A stretch of DNA of 64,000 bases from Marinobacter sp. 2_MG-2023. GTDB lineage: Bacteria; Pseudomonadota; Gammaproteobacteria; Pseudomonadales; Oleiphilaceae. The stretch covers positions 87,655-151,654 of the forward strand of contig NZ_JAUOPH010000007.1 of NCBI RefSeq assembly GCF_030546935.1, in the 5' to 3' direction. The notes below the pieces were generated by a model. That model was not told the origin of the DNA. It worked only from the letters and a program-made list of their open reading frames with translations, and did no database searches. A program made the translations under genes and the position numbers. Shown piece after piece: positions 53,113 to 63,964 of this stretch. Every line of letters starts with the position of its first letter. Position 1 is the first letter of the stretch.

Positions 53113-53946
53113 TTATTCATCGCCCATGAGTCCGAAGGTGACCACGCTGGAGAGTGAGCGGTTCTCACGCTTCAACAGGCTTGCCTGAAACTCACCGTCG
53201 CTATTGAAGGCGCTGCTTTCCGGGAAGTTCTGGCGCAGCAGCGCAATCGCATCCTGAGAGCCTTTATTGAACTCCAGGAAGTCGAAAGTTTCGGCCAGGA
53301 TAATCAGGGCCTCTTCAACGACTGGCGATGAGGGATAGTTCTCGATGATGTAGCGCGCTCTGTTGTTGGCGGCCACGTAGGCTTCCCTTTTGATGTAATA
53401 ACGAGCAGCGTGGAGCTCCAGCTCCGCCATCCGGTTGCGAACTGCAATCATGCGCTGGCGGGCATCGGCGGCGTATACGCTGTCGGGGTATCGATTTAAA
53501 AGCTCGTTAAAATCCCGGAATGCCTGCTGCTGCTCGCCGGCATCGCGGGCAGACACATCAATCGGGAGGTAACGTGCGGCCAGGCCTATATCAAGGTTGT
53601 AGGACGCGAGGCCGCGCATATAGAGTGCATAATCAGAATGTTCACTCTGGGGGTTCAAGCGCAGAAAGCGGTCTGCTGCGGCCCGGGAGCCTTCAAGGTC
53701 CAGGTTTTGATAGCGGGCATAAATCAGATCAAGCTGCGCCTGTTCAGCGTAGCGGCCGAAAGGATAGTAGGTTTCCAGGGCGTCCAGATTTTGCTCGGAT
53801 TCATTGAAGTTGCCGGAGTTCATTGCCTCGCGGGCATTGTCATAATAGGTTTTTTCCGGCAACACTTCCTCCTGCTTGTTGGATGCGCAGGCACTGATAA
53901 GAACAACCAGTGTGGAAAGTAGCAGTAAACGAAAACCTGATCTCAT
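53113..53946 (-). CDS. bamD: Outer-membrane assembly lipoprotein BamD
   Basis: Essential TPR lipoprotein of the BAM complex that folds outer-membrane proteins. The signal peptide ends in ISAC, with lipidated Cys20. TPR helices follow, with EQNLDALETYYPFGRYAEQAQ and DSEHSDYALYMRGL-like features typical of ComL/BamD. ATG 53946 gives 277 residues, and the extension to 54021 is unlikely. It is divergent from rluD, an arrangement common in gammaproteobacteria. Confidence 0.94.
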   Translation of the reverse strand: MRSGFRLLLLSTLVVLISACASNKQEEVLPEKTYYDNAREAMNSGNFNESEQNLDALETYYPFGRYAEQAQLDLIYARYQNLDLEGSRAAADRFLRLNPQSEHSDYALYMRGLASYNLDIGLAARYLPIDVSARDAGEQQQAFRDFNELLNRYPDSVYAADARQRMIAVRNRMAELELHAARYYIKREAYVAANNRARYIIENYPSSPVVEEALIILAETFDFLEFNKGSQDAIALLRQNFPESSAFNSDGEFQASLLKRENRSLSSVVTFGLMGDE

Positions 53947-54089
53947 GCCGGAATCCCGTATAATGTCGATAAATTCGAGTGCGTCATTGTAGCGGGGAAC
54001 TCGCCTCATGTGCAGTATCACATGGAGGGCTTACCCCGTTTGTTTCAAATTCTGACCGAAACGTAACACACACAGGCCCCGGGGGCTTA

Positions 54090-55067
54090 ATGTCATCTGA
54101 AAACCGAATAACTGCCAGCTTTTCTGTACCGCCTGCTCTGAGTGACCGGCGCTTGGACCAGGCTGCAGCAGAGCTCATGCCTGAGCATTCACGTTCGCGC
54201 CTGCAATCCTGGATTCGCAGCGGAGCGTTAACAGTGAACGGAGAGGCTCGCAAGCCAAGAGACAAGGTAATGCTGAGTGACCGGCTGGAGCTCGATGCCG
54301 AGCCTGAGGCGCAGGTTACCTGGCAGGCCGAAGCGATCAGTCTGGATATCGTTTACGAAGATGAACATATTCTTGTGATTAATAAACCGGCCGGCCTGGT
54401 TGTGCATCCAGCTGCTGGCCATGCAGACGGTACGCTGGTGAACGCGTTATTGAACTATGCGCCGGAGGTGGAAAACCTGCCTCGCGCCGGCATTGTTCAT
54501 CGCCTGGATAAAGACACTTCCGGCATCATGGTGGTGGCGCGTAGTCTGATAGCTCACACCTCTCTGGTTGATCAGCTGCAGACTCGAACCATGGGGCGCG
54601 AGTACGAGGCCGTTGTCGTGGGAACTCTGACAGGTGGGGCCACAGTGGACGCGCCCATTGGCCGTCACCCTCATGAACGTAAGAAAATGGGGGTGGTCAA
54701 AAGTGGCAAGCCCGCGGTGACTCACTACCGTCTGATTGAGCGCTTTGCCGCCCATACCCATGTGCGCTGCAAGCTGGAAAGCGGTCGCACACACCAGATT
54801 CGTGTGCACATGGCTTATGTAAAGCATCCTCTGGTTGGCGATCCCCTCTATGGTGGTCGGTTGCGACTGCCAAAAGGAACAACGGAAGAGTTGCGGTTAG
54901 TGCTCTCGGCGTTTCACCGTCAGGCGCTGCATGCGCGCCAGCTCACGCTGGAGCATCCGGCAACCGGGGAGACCCTGAGCTGGGATGTGCCTTTGCCGGA
55001 GGACTTCATAGGTTTGCTCGAAGCTTTGCGTAAGCATGTTCAGGAACTGGAGAGTAATGAGTTCTGA
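54090..55067 (+). CDS. rluD: 23S rRNA pseudouridine synthase RluD
   Basis: Isomerises uridines 1911, 1915 and 1917 in helix 69 of 23S rRNA (E. coli numbering). An S4-like domain is at about 20-80. The RluA-type active site is in AGIVHRLDKDTSGIMVVA. ATG 54090 gives 325 residues; an ATG at 53979 would add an unconserved lead. The end overlaps pgeF by 11 bp. Confidence 0.94.
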   Translation: MSSENRITASFSVPPALSDRRLDQAAAELMPEHSRSRLQSWIRSGALTVNGEARKPRDKVMLSDRLELDAEPEAQVTWQAEAISLDIVYEDEHILVINKPAGLVVHPAAGHADGTLVNALLNYAPEVENLPRAGIVHRLDKDTSGIMVVARSLIAHTSLVDQLQTRTMGREYEAVVVGTLTGGATVDAPIGRHPHERKKMGVVKSGKPAVTHYRLIERFAAHTHVRCKLESGRTHQIRVHMAYVKHPLVGDPLYGGRLRLPKGTTEELRLVLSAFHRQALHARQLTLEHPATGETLSWDVPLPEDFIGLLEALRKHVQELESNEF

Positions 55068-55824
55068 TGCTGTCTCTGTGCCAGTGCTGATCCGCCCGGA
55101 TTGGTCGGCGCCCGCAAACATTCGTGCTGTATGTACAACACGGGCGGGTGGTGTCAGTGAGCCGCCTTGGTCCAGTATGAACCTGGGAGATCACGTGGGT
55201 GATGTCCCGGAGCATGTGCGGGAAAACCGTATCAGGCTGGCTGGCGCTTGCAACCTTCCGGCCGACGCCTTCGGGTGGTTGAGTCAGGTTCACGGTACTG
55301 AGGTCGTCTGCTTGCCTGCAGGAGTTGCGGCTACTATCCCTGAAGCTGATGCGAGCTTCACTCGGACAGTTGGCAGAGCCTGTACTATTCTCACAGCAGA
55401 TTGTTTGCCTGTTATTCTTTGTGACCAGAATGGGACTACGGTAGCGGCTGCTCATGCTGGTTGGCGTAGTCTGTGCGGTGGGGTGCTGGAAAACCTGGTG
55501 GCCAAAATGGAGGTGCCAGCCGATACCTTGATGGCATGGCTTGGGCCTGCCATAGGCCCAAAGGCATTTGAAGTCGGACCAGAAGTCAAAGCGGCTTTTG
55601 TGTCGCAAGCTCCAGGGTCAGAGCTTGCTTTCAGTGCTGTGGGTGCCCGAGGAGGGCGCTATATGGCTGATATATACCAGATTGCGCGCAAGCGACTTGA
55701 AGCCTTGGGCGTCAAAAATATCTCGGGCGGTAACTTTTGTACGGTTTCCGACAGTCAGAGGTTCTATTCCTATCGTCGCGATGGCCAGACTGGCCGCATG
55801 GCAACAGCTATCTGGAAAATCTGA
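55057..55824 (+). CDS. pgeF: Multicopper-like (YfiH/PgeF) protein
   Basis: Laccase-domain protein of the YfiH family, reported either as a purine nucleoside phosphorylase or as a peptidoglycan-editing factor. The His/Cys motif pattern is present: QVHGTEVV, ADCLPVILCD and AAAHAGWRSLCGG. ATG 55057 gives 255 residues and overlaps the rluD end. The rluD-yfiH-clpB order is widely conserved in gammaproteobacteria. Confidence 0.9.
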   Translation: MSSDAVSVPVLIRPDWSAPANIRAVCTTRAGGVSEPPWSSMNLGDHVGDVPEHVRENRIRLAGACNLPADAFGWLSQVHGTEVVCLPAGVAATIPEADASFTRTVGRACTILTADCLPVILCDQNGTTVAAAHAGWRSLCGGVLENLVAKMEVPADTLMAWLGPAIGPKAFEVGPEVKAAFVSQAPGSELAFSAVGARGGRYMADIYQIARKRLEALGVKNISGGNFCTVSDSQRFYSYRRDGQTGRMATAIWKI

Positions 55825-55862
55825 GGTGTGTCAATTTTCTGACAGTTACCCTCTGTGTCGAC

Positions 55863-55890
55863 CTTGAACTTCCCCCGATTGCCCCTACAT
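55863..55890 (+). promoter_or_regulatory. Heat-shock (sigma-32) promoter of clpB
   Basis: CTTGAAC (55863-55869) and CCCCTACAT (55882-55890) match the sigma-32 consensus CTTGAAA and CCCCATNT with a 12-bp spacer. It lies 65 bp before clpB, whose E. coli homologue is heat-shock controlled. Confidence 0.7.
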
Positions 55891-55954
55891 TAGTTCTCAA
55901 AGAACACAAAATGCGCAATAACTGATCGCATTTTCTGACCGGGGAAACAAATCC

Positions 55955-58531
55955 ATGAGAATCGACAAGCTAACCAGCCTTTTGCAAACTGCTCTGGCCG
56001 ACGCCCAGTCGCTTGCTGTTGGCAAGGATCACAACTTTATTGAGCCCCTGCACCTTATGCAGGCGATGCTGGACCAGCAGGGCAGCTCTATTAAACCGCT
56101 TCTGAAGCAAGCTGGTGCCGAACCTGGCCGGGTGCGCCAGGCTGTGGCGCAGGAAATTGAGAATTTACCGGAAGTAAGTGGCAGCGCAGGCGATGTCTCC
56201 ATGTCCAATGACATGGGGCGCTTGTTTAATATTGCCGACAAACTCGCACAAAAGCGTAAAGATCAGTTTATCTCCAGCGAGCTCATGCTGTTGGCCGCTC
56301 TGGAGGATCGCGGCACGCTTGGTCGTGTATTGCGTGAGCAGGGAGTGGATAAAGCAGCACTGGAAAACGCCATTAATGCGGTACGCGGCGGCGAAGCTGT
56401 GGATGATGCTGGTGCCGAGGAAAACCGTCAGGCGCTGTCCAAGTACACGATTGACCTGACCGAGCGCGCGGAGGCTGGAAAGCTCGACCCGGTTATCGGG
56501 CGGGACGATGAGATCCGTCGCACTATTCAGGTGTTGCAGCGTCGACGCAAAAACAACCCGGTGCTGATCGGGGAGCCTGGCGTGGGCAAAACTGCCATCG
56601 CGGAGGGCCTGGCCCAGCGGATTGTAAACGGCGAGGTGCCTGAGGGCCTGAAAAACAAGCGTGTCTTGTCCCTGGATATGGGCTCGCTAATTGCTGGTGC
56701 CAAGTTCCGCGGTGAGTTTGAGGAGCGTTTGAAGGCCGTTTTGAATGAGTTGGCCAAACAGGAAGGGCAGATCATTCTGTTCATCGACGAAATACACACG
56801 GTCGTGGGTGCCGGTAAAGCTGAAGGCTCCATGGATGCGGGCAATATGCTCAAGCCTGCATTGGCGCGCGGTGAGTTGCATTGTGTGGGCGCCACTACGC
56901 TGAACGAATACCGTGAAAACATCGAAAAGGATGCCGCTCTGGAGCGTCGTTTCCAGAAGGTGCTGGTGAACGAGCCTAACGAAGAAGACACCATCGCGAT
57001 CCTTCGTGGCTTGAAAGAGCGTTATGAGGTGCATCATGGCGTAGAGGTTACTGACGGAGCCATCATTGCAGCTGCAAAACTCTCGCAGCGCTACATCACC
57101 GACCGTCAATTACCTGATAAAGCGATTGACCTCATTGATGAGGCGGCCAGCCAGATTCGTATGGAGATGGACTCAAAACCGGAGCCTCTGGACCGGCTGG
57201 AGCGCCGACTGATTCAGCTCAAAATCGAACGGGAAGCGTTGAAGAAAGAGACGGATGCGGCCTCGAAAAAGCGGCTTGAAGAGCTTTCAGGTGTTATTCA
57301 GGGCGTGGAGCGGGAATACGCTGATCTTGAAGAGGTCTGGAATACAGAGAAAGCCGCTTTGCATGGCTCCCAGAGGGTAAAGAGCCAGCTGGAGCAAGCT
57401 CGTATCGATCTTGAGACCGCTCGCCGTGTAGGTGATCTGGGCAAAATGTCGGAGCTGCAGTATGGCCGCATTCCAGAGCTGGAACGGCAGCTCGATATGG
57501 CGAGCCAGGCTGAAATGATGGAAATGAAGCTTCTGCGCAACCGTGTTACCGACGAGGAAATCGCGGAGGTGGTTTCCAAGTGGACCGGGATTCCGGTATC
57601 CAGAATGATGGAAGGTGAGCGCGATAAGCTGATGCGTATGGAAGATGAGCTGCATAAGCGGGTTATCGGTCAGAGCGAAGCAGTAGAGGCTGTGTCTAAT
57701 GCCGTTCGCCGCTCGCGGTCAGGTCTCGCAGATCCGAACAGGCCTAATGGTTCGTTTATGTTCCTCGGGCCAACCGGTGTGGGTAAGACCGAGCTCTGTA
57801 AAGCTTTGGCGTCGTTTCTGTTTGATACTGATGAGGCCATGGTGCGTATCGACATGTCGGAGTTTATGGAGAAGCACTCCGTTGCCCGCCTGATTGGCGC
57901 GCCTCCGGGTTACGTAGGTTATGAGGAAGGTGGGTACCTCACCGAGGCCGTCCGCCGTCGCCCGTACTCTGTGCTGTTGCTTGATGAAGTTGAAAAAGCG
58001 CATCCGGATGTATTCAATATATTGCTTCAGGTGCTTGATGATGGACGCCTGACAGATGGTCAGGGTCGTACAGTCGATTTCCGTAATACGGTGATCGTTA
58101 TGACGTCAAACCTGGGTTCGGACATTATCCAGCAGAAGACCGGCGAAGAAAATTACGAGGCTATGAAGAGCGCGGTCATGGAGGTAGTGGGAACACACTT
58201 CCGCCCTGAGTTCATAAACCGGGTGGACGAAGTGGTTGTATTCCATCCGCTTGCAGGAAGCCAGATCCATGGAATAGCGAAAATCCAGATAGAGGTTCTT
58301 GGCAAGCGCTTGCAGGATCAGGATATGAAGTTGGAGTTGGACGACGCTGCTCTGGATCTTCTGGCGGAAGTCGGATACGACCCGGTATACGGTGCGCGGC
58401 CTCTCAAGCGGGCAATTCAGCGAATGATTGAAAACCCGTTGGCGCAAAAACTGTTGCAAGGCGATTTTGTTGCCGGCGATACAGTTCTCGCCACTGTGGA
58501 TGGTGGTGAGTTGGTATTCAAGAAGGCGTAA
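55955..58531 (+). CDS. clpB: Chaperone ClpB (disaggregase)
   Basis: Hexameric AAA+ disaggregase that works with DnaK to rescue aggregated protein. The N domain is at about 1-150. The first AAA module has [14 protein letters not shown] at residue 206. A coiled-coil middle domain spans about 410-525. The second module has [14 protein letters not shown] at residue 605. The length of 858 is canonical. A sigma-32 type promoter precedes it and a terminator follows. Confidence 0.98.
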   Translation: MRIDKLTSLLQTALADAQSLAVGKDHNFIEPLHLMQAMLDQQGSSIKPLLKQAGAEPGRVRQAVAQEIENLPEVSGSAGDVSMSNDMGRLFNIADKLAQKRKDQFISSELMLLAALEDRGTLGRVLREQGVDKAALENAINAVRGGEAVDDAGAEENRQALSKYTIDLTERAEAGKLDPVIGRDDEIRRTIQVLQRRRKNNPVLIGEPGVGKTAIAEGLAQRIVNGEVPEGLKNKRVLSLDMGSLIAGAKFRGEFEERLKAVLNELAKQEGQIILFIDEIHTVVGAGKAEGSMDAGNMLKPALARGELHCVGATTLNEYRENIEKDAALERRFQKVLVNEPNEEDTIAILRGLKERYEVHHGVEVTDGAIIAAAKLSQRYITDRQLPDKAIDLIDEAASQIRMEMDSKPEPLDRLERRLIQLKIEREALKKETDAASKKRLEELSGVIQGVEREYADLEEVWNTEKAALHGSQRVKSQLEQARIDLETARRVGDLGKMSELQYGRIPELERQLDMASQAEMMEMKLLRNRVTDEEIAEVVSKWTGIPVSRMMEGERDKLMRMEDELHKRVIGQSEAVEAVSNAVRRSRSGLADPNRPNGSFMFLGPTGVGKTELCKALASFLFDTDEAMVRIDMSEFMEKHSVARLIGAPPGYVGYEEGGYLTEAVRRRPYSVLLLDEVEKAHPDVFNILLQVLDDGRLTDGQGRTVDFRNTVIVMTSNLGSDIIQQKTGEENYEAMKSAVMEVVGTHFRPEFINRVDEVVVFHPLAGSQIHGIAKIQIEVLGKRLQDQDMKLELDDAALDLLAEVGYDPVYGARPLKRAIQRMIENPLAQKLLQGDFVAGDTVLATVDGGELVFKKA

Positions 58532-58543
58532 CTGAAGTCTGAA

Positions 58544-58576
58544 AAAGGAGGCGGAGTTGTAGTTCCGCCTCCTTTA
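58544..58576. terminator. Terminator between clpB and DUF4124 gene
   Basis: A 12-bp perfect inverted repeat (58544-58555 with 58564-58575) encloses an 8-nt loop, with a short T run downstream and A's upstream. It lies between two convergent genes and could act in both directions. Confidence 0.8.
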
Positions 58577-58604
58577 TTCATCTTGTCTCTAGTTCGGAAA
58601 TCAG

Positions 58605-59066
58605 CTACTGAGCTTCAGACTCACAGTTTTCAGCGGCAATTTTTTCCAGTTTTTCGCGCTGTTCGGAGACCTCCTCCGGGCTCAGGTAGCGCAATTCTCC
58701 GTCTTCCTCGATACGGATCCGTGCGTTGCTGTCGATCACCTTCAGGTTTTCTTGAGCAGTTTCACAGTTGGCGGCACGTTGCTTGCGTCGTGCGGCTTCA
58801 ACTGCAGTCTCCTTTTCCCTGTCGGCTTCTTTCTGCTGTTGCTCTTGAAGTTTGCCAAGCTGCTCTTGCGGGCTTGACCGGTTGGTCGCGGCTGCAGAAG
58901 ATGTCCCCGAACGAACGTTGACTGTTTCAGAGTTCGACCCCACAGGTTGGCGGTCACCAAAATGGGTTACGCCGTTTTCGTCCGTCCACTTGTACACCGA
59001 GGCGCCCATTGCCATGCAGGGTACTACGGCCATTAATAGTGTCAGTGTCAGGGTTTTTCTGTTCAT
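58605..59066 (-). CDS. DUF4124-domain exported protein
   Basis: Exported protein of 153 residues with a signal peptide (LLMAVVPCMAMGA) followed by the DUF4124 core VYKWTDENGVTHFGDRQP. The rest is a charged coiled coil. The C-terminal part repeats acidic and basic residues with two cysteines (ANCETAQ and AENCESEAQ). The family role is unknown. It is convergent with clpB and divergent from the ilv leader. Confidence 0.8.
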   Translation of the reverse strand: MNRKTLTLTLLMAVVPCMAMGASVYKWTDENGVTHFGDRQPVGSNSETVNVRSGTSSAAATNRSSPQEQLGKLQEQQQKEADREKETAVEAARRKQRAANCETAQENLKVIDSNARIRIEEDGELRYLSPEEVSEQREKLEKIAAENCESEAQ

Positions 59067-59265
59067 GGCTCTACTCGTGGTGTGTAAACTGTTTCAGACA
59101 GGTCAGCAACCTGAATGCCTGGTACCGTTAGTCTGTAAAATATTTGCCTATGATGCCAGTTGTCCGAAGTATTTTCTTCTGCCTGGTTCAAATCTAGACA
59201 TCTAAGTTGCGACTAAATTATGCCAGACCATTGGCCAGTACGCGCATAGAATGCAGCAGAGCCTA

Positions 59266-59293
59266 TTGACAGGGGATTTCGCGCTGTCAGAAT
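59266..59293 (+). promoter_or_regulatory. Promoter of the ilvIHC operon
   Basis: TTGACA (59266-59271, perfect) and CAGAAT (59288-59293) are 16 bp apart. The distance of about 290 bp to the ilvI start implies a long 5' leader. Confidence 0.6.
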
Positions 59294-59299
59294 TACTGA

Positions 59300-59587
59300 T
59301 TGCCTGAAGACTGGGGTTAATTCGGCCGGCAATCCCGTGCACCTATTCCCCGTTATCTACCACACTGAGCGTCCCGCGCGTCTGTCGCGGAATGGTTGTT
59401 GCTTACGTGCAACCCATCGATTGGCCGTTCTCCGCAACCCTCAGGAGCGCGGCTGGCCAGGAGACAACCTCTTTGCAAGGTGTGAAGCAGCCGGTTCCGC
59501 TTTCAAAAGAAGCAGGGAAACCGTGAACCCAGGCGTCCGGTCGGGCATGTGCCCGGCTCATTCACTCGTAGAAGAGGGTAGAAAATC
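59300..59587 (+). promoter_or_regulatory. Long structured leader of ilvI
   Basis: The leader contains small stem-loops: GGTTG/CAACC around 59394-59416, a bulged hairpin at 59493-59522 (GGTT-CC-GCTT pairing with AAGC-GG-AACC), and CGGGC-ATGT-GCCCG near 59543-59556, about 30 nt before the GTG start. No branched-chain-rich leader peptide is visible, so ordinary attenuation is not evident. Structured ilvB leader RNAs have been described in marine gammaproteobacteria; whether this belongs there is untested. Confidence 0.35.
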
Positions 59588-61306
59588 GTGGAGTTATTGT
59601 CTGGCGCCGATATGCTGATCCGCTCCCTACAGGATGAAGGGATCGAGTACATATACGGCTATCCGGGTGGCGCAGCCCTGCATATTTATGATGCGCTGTT
59701 CAGGCAGGATAAGGTCAAACACATTCTGGTAAGGCACGAGCAGGCAGCTGTGCACATGGCTGATGGCTATGCGCGCGCCTCCGGGCAGCCCGGAACTGTG
59801 CTTGTGACCTCCGGCCCTGGAGCCACCAACACCATTACCGGTATCGCTACGGCGTTCATGGACTCCATCCCCATGGTGGTTCTGTGCGGCCAGGTAGCGT
59901 CCACACTGATTGGCGAAGATGCCTTTCAGGAAACCGATATGATTGGTGTATCCCGTCCTGTCGTAAAGCACAATCTTAGTGTGCGGCACCCTTCAGAAAT
60001 TCCGGAAATTATCCGCAAGGCGTATTACATAGCGTCGACCGGGCGTCCCGGTCCTGTTGTTGTTGATATTCCCAAGGATATGACCGCGCCGAACGAGCGC
60101 TTTGAATATGCTTACCCGAAAAAGGTCAAGCTGCGCTCTTATAATCCGGCAATTCGTGGCCACGCCGGCCAGATCAAAAAAGCGGTCGATATGATGCTGG
60201 CGGCTCGTCGCCCGATCATCTATGCCGGTGGTGGCGTCATTCTGGGCAAGGCATCCGGTCAATTGACCGAGCTGGTTCGCAAGCTGGGTTTTCCAGTCAC
60301 CAACACTCTGATGGGTATTGGCTGTTATCCCGCCAGTGACAAGCAGCATCTTGGCTGGCTTGGCATGCACGGAACCTATGAAGCCAATATGGCTATGCAT
60401 CATTCGGATCTTATTCTGGCAGTCGGTGCGCGGTTTGATGACCGGGTGACTAACGCAACTGAAAAGTTCTGCCCTGGTGCTCGAATTATTCACATCGATA
60501 TTGATCCGGCTTCTATTTCCAAAACGATCGACGCTGATGTTCCCATCGTCGGACCGGTTGATGCAGTTCTCAAGGAAATGCTTGCACTGGTCAAGGAGAG
60601 TAAAGAAAAACCGGATGCAGAGGCGCTTTCGTCGTGGTGGAAACAGATTGATGAATGGCGTGCTTTCCACGGTATGCGTTACGAAACCAGCCCGGATGTT
60701 ATCAAGCCTCAGGAAGTGGTAGAGATGCTGTGCCGCCTCACTAATGGAGATGCGTTTGTAACCTCCGATGTGGGTCAGCACCAGATGTTTGCTGCCCAGT
60801 ACTACAAGTTCGACAAGCCTAACCGGTGGATCAACTCCGGTGGCCTTGGGACCATGGGCTTCGGCTTGCCTGCTGCGATGGGTGTCAAGTTGAACTACCC
60901 GGACGATGAAGTGCTTTGCATAACGGGCGAAGGCAGTATCCAGATGAACATTCAGGAATTGTCTACCTGCAACCAGTACAATTTGCCGGTGAAGATCATC
61001 AACCTGAACAACCAGTCCCTGGGTATGGTAAGGCAGTGGCAGGACATGAATTACGAGTCCCGTCATTCCCATTCTTACATGGAATCCCTGCCAGACTTCA
61101 TCAAGCTGGCGGAAGCCTATGGCCATGTCGGCGTCCGGATCGACAGAAAAGAAGATCTTGAGCCGAAGCTCAAAGAAGTTCTGGCAATGAAAGACAAGCT
61201 GGTGTTTGTCGATATCCAGGTTGACCGCTTCGAGCACGTATATCCGATGCAAGTAGCCCGTGGCTGCATGAAAGATATGTGGCTCAGCAAGACGGAGAGG
61301 GTGTGA
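59588..61306 (+). CDS. ilvI: Acetolactate synthase large subunit
   Basis: TPP enzyme that condenses pyruvate with pyruvate or 2-oxobutyrate, the first common step to valine, leucine and isoleucine. The N-terminal domain has [16 protein letters not shown] and the catalytic Glu in [15 protein letters not shown]. The TPP/metal motif [10 protein letters not shown] lies in the C-terminal domain. It starts with GTG behind GAGGG and is 572 residues long. Pseudomonas calls this gene ilvI; ilvB would be an equal label. Confidence 0.96.
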   Translation: MELLSGADMLIRSLQDEGIEYIYGYPGGAALHIYDALFRQDKVKHILVRHEQAAVHMADGYARASGQPGTVLVTSGPGATNTITGIATAFMDSIPMVVLCGQVASTLIGEDAFQETDMIGVSRPVVKHNLSVRHPSEIPEIIRKAYYIASTGRPGPVVVDIPKDMTAPNERFEYAYPKKVKLRSYNPAIRGHAGQIKKAVDMMLAARRPIIYAGGGVILGKASGQLTELVRKLGFPVTNTLMGIGCYPASDKQHLGWLGMHGTYEANMAMHHSDLILAVGARFDDRVTNATEKFCPGARIIHIDIDPASISKTIDADVPIVGPVDAVLKEMLALVKESKEKPDAEALSSWWKQIDEWRAFHGMRYETSPDVIKPQEVVEMLCRLTNGDAFVTSDVGQHQMFAAQYYKFDKPNRWINSGGLGTMGFGLPAAMGVKLNYPDDEVLCITGEGSIQMNIQELSTCNQYNLPVKIINLNNQSLGMVRQWQDMNYESRHSHSYMESLPDFIKLAEAYGHVGVRIDRKEDLEPKLKEVLAMKDKLVFVDIQVDRFEHVYPMQVARGCMKDMWLSKTERV

Positions 61307-61308
61307 TC

Positions 61309-61800
61309 ATGCGTCGAATCATTTCTGTGTTGCTAGAAAATGAGCCAGGCGCTCTGTCTCGTGTAGTTGGTCTGTTTTCACAGCGGAATTACAACATTGA
61401 GACCTTGACCGTTGCGCCTACTGAAGACGAAACCTTATCCCGGCTTACGGTTACCACGTCTGGTTCCGATAGGGTTATTGAGCAGATTACCAAGCAACTC
61501 AACAAGCTGGTTGAGGTGGTCAAGCTGGTTGATTTGACCGAAGGCCCTCACATCGAACGGGAGCTGATGCTGGTCAAATTGAAAGCAACAGGTTCTCAGC
61601 GTGCCGAAATCAAACGTACGGTGGATATTTTCCGGGGCCAGATTGTTGACGTTACCAGCTCGGTCTATACGGTTCAGTTGGCGGGCGACAGCGACAAACT
61701 GGATGGCTTTATTCAGGCTATCGGTACGTCGGGTGTTCTTGAAGTAGTGCGCTCTGGTGTTTCCGGAATCGCCAGAGGCGAGAAGGTTTTGAGCCTTTAA
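61309..61800 (+). CDS. ilvH: Acetolactate synthase small (regulatory) subunit
   Basis: ACT-domain subunit that gives valine feedback control to IlvI. The ACT core is MRRIISVLLENEPGALSRVV at residues 1-20, followed by NYNIETLTVAPTED. The C-terminal domain continues with the VDLTEGPHIERELMLVK segment. ATG 61309 gives 163 residues, identical in length to E. coli IlvH, and lies behind GGAGAGGG two bases after the ilvI stop. Confidence 0.96.
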   Translation: MRRIISVLLENEPGALSRVVGLFSQRNYNIETLTVAPTEDETLSRLTVTTSGSDRVIEQITKQLNKLVEVVKLVDLTEGPHIERELMLVKLKATGSQRAEIKRTVDIFRGQIVDVTSSVYTVQLAGDSDKLDGFIQAIGTSGVLEVVRSGVSGIARGEKVLSL

Positions 61801-61852
61801 GTCTTTTTATAATTTACGAACGTTCTGGCTTTTTTATAAGGCCACCACATAA

Positions 61853-62884
<1,032 letters not shown>

Positions 62885-62915
62885 GCGGAGTTTCGCTTGG
62901 TTTAACGAAACGCGG

Positions 62916-62946
62916 CCCGGGTGGCCGCGTTTTTCGTATATACTCC
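62916..62946 (+). terminator. Terminator after ilvC
   Basis: CGAAACGCGGCC (62916-62927) pairs with GGCCGCGTTTTTCG around a 5-nt loop, with the T run inside the 3' arm. It closes the ilvIHC operon. Confidence 0.85.
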
Positions 62947-62967
62947 GCTCAAATACTTTCCGGAGTA

Positions 62968-63828
62968 ATGGGAATGACTGAAGAAAGAAAAGATGCCGAA
63001 TCGAACGCCGTGCCAAGTGAGCCGGAGCTGACCTCCAATTCATCTGGGGAGTGTGATGTAGAGCCGGGCGAAGTTGTAGAAGAAGAGCTGGTCGAAGGAG
63101 CCCCGGTCCGCAGAAAGGGAATTTATCTTCTGCCTAATGCACTGACAACGGCTTCGTTATTTTCCGGGTTCTATGCGATTGTTTCAGCGGCAGGCGGTGT
63201 TTTCGATAATGCAGCCATTGCGATTTTCGTGTCCATGATTCTTGATGGGCTTGACGGGCGTGTGGCCCGTATGACCAATACGCAGAGCAAATTTGGTGAA
63301 GAGTACGACAGCCTTGCGGATATGGTGGCGTTTGGTGTTGCGCCCGGGTTTGTCGCGTTCTTTTGGTCGCTGAACGGACTGGATAAGATCGGTTGGGCCA
63401 TCACTTTCATCTACGTTGCCGGTGCAGCGTTGCGTCTTGCGCGATTCAATACCCAGATCGGTTCTGTGGATAAAAAGTTTTTTGTCGGTCTGCCCAGTCC
63501 TGCTGCTGCTGCATGTGTCGCCGGACTGGTATGGTGCTTCCACACGTTTGAGCCTTCGGCCTGGCTTACCTTTCTGACTATTGTAGTTGTGGGTGGCGCG
63601 GGAGTGCTGATGGTCAGCAATGTGCTGTACCGCAGTTTCAAGGATCTTGATATGCGTGGGCGGGTGCCTTTCGCGGCAATTCTGCTTGTTGTCTTGATTC
63701 TGGTGGTGATTGCGCTGGATCCCGCTACAGTCCTTTTCACCGGTTTTCTTATTTATGCTTCGTCGGGTCCTGTTCGTGCGCTATTTCGCGGTAAGCCGCG
63801 CCGCCGGTCGAGCAAAGCTGGCAAGTAA
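62968..63828 (+). CDS. pssA: CDP-diacylglycerol-serine O-phosphatidyltransferase
   Basis: Membrane enzyme that makes phosphatidylserine, the precursor of phosphatidylethanolamine. The CDP-alcohol phosphotransferase motif DG..AR........G...D...D is complete (DGRVAR...GEEYDSLAD). Several membrane segments follow. An acidic N-terminal tail of about 45 residues precedes LPNALTTASLF. The start could be 62968 or 62974. It is of the Bacillus/Pseudomonas type II family, not the soluble E. coli type. 286 residues. Confidence 0.95.
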   Translation: MGMTEERKDAESNAVPSEPELTSNSSGECDVEPGEVVEEELVEGAPVRRKGIYLLPNALTTASLFSGFYAIVSAAGGVFDNAAIAIFVSMILDGLDGRVARMTNTQSKFGEEYDSLADMVAFGVAPGFVAFFWSLNGLDKIGWAITFIYVAGAALRLARFNTQIGSVDKKFFVGLPSPAAAACVAGLVWCFHTFEPSAWLTFLTIVVVGGAGVLMVSNVLYRSFKDLDMRGRVPFAAILLVVLILVVIALDPATVLFTGFLIYASSGPVRALFRGKPRRRSSKAGK

Positions 63829-63936
63829 AGCTTTAGGATTAGGGAGAAGTAGTACGGTTTTTGATCGGTTTCTTCCTTGTTTGGGTGATTCAGTAGGTGG
63901 AAACCGAAGTCCTTTATAAATAATTCAAAATGCCCG

Positions 63937-63964
63937 TTGACAGATCTGCGTGTGTCTGTAGAAT
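63937..63964 (+). promoter_or_regulatory. Stable-RNA (probable rrn) promoter at the right edge
   Basis: TTGACA (63937-63942) and TAGAAT (63959-63964) with a 16-bp spacer are near-consensus. An AT-rich UP-like tract (TTTATAAATAATTCAAAA) lies directly upstream and a GCGC discriminator follows the -10. No open frame follows to the window end. In P. aeruginosa a 16S rRNA gene lies close to pssA, so an rRNA operon is expected just beyond position 64000. Confidence 0.7.

Larger units (their letters stand above)
59067..59587. other. 521-bp non-coding region before ilvI
   Basis: No gene is supported. It holds the divergent promoter region of the DUF4124 gene on its left, then a sigma-70-type promoter (59266-59293) and about 290 nt of leader before ilvI. 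Several short hairpins are visible in the leader, listed separately. Confidence 0.6.

Noticed and set aside
59337..59618. Leader peptide for ilv attenuation
   Set aside because: The GTG-started frame is not enriched in Leu, Val or Ile codons, lacks a ribosome binding site and runs into ilvI without a terminator hairpin.
59993..61252. Long minus-strand open frame opposite ilvI (419 codons)
   Set aside because: Antisense shadow of a fully conserved acetolactate synthase gene, with no recognisable domain.
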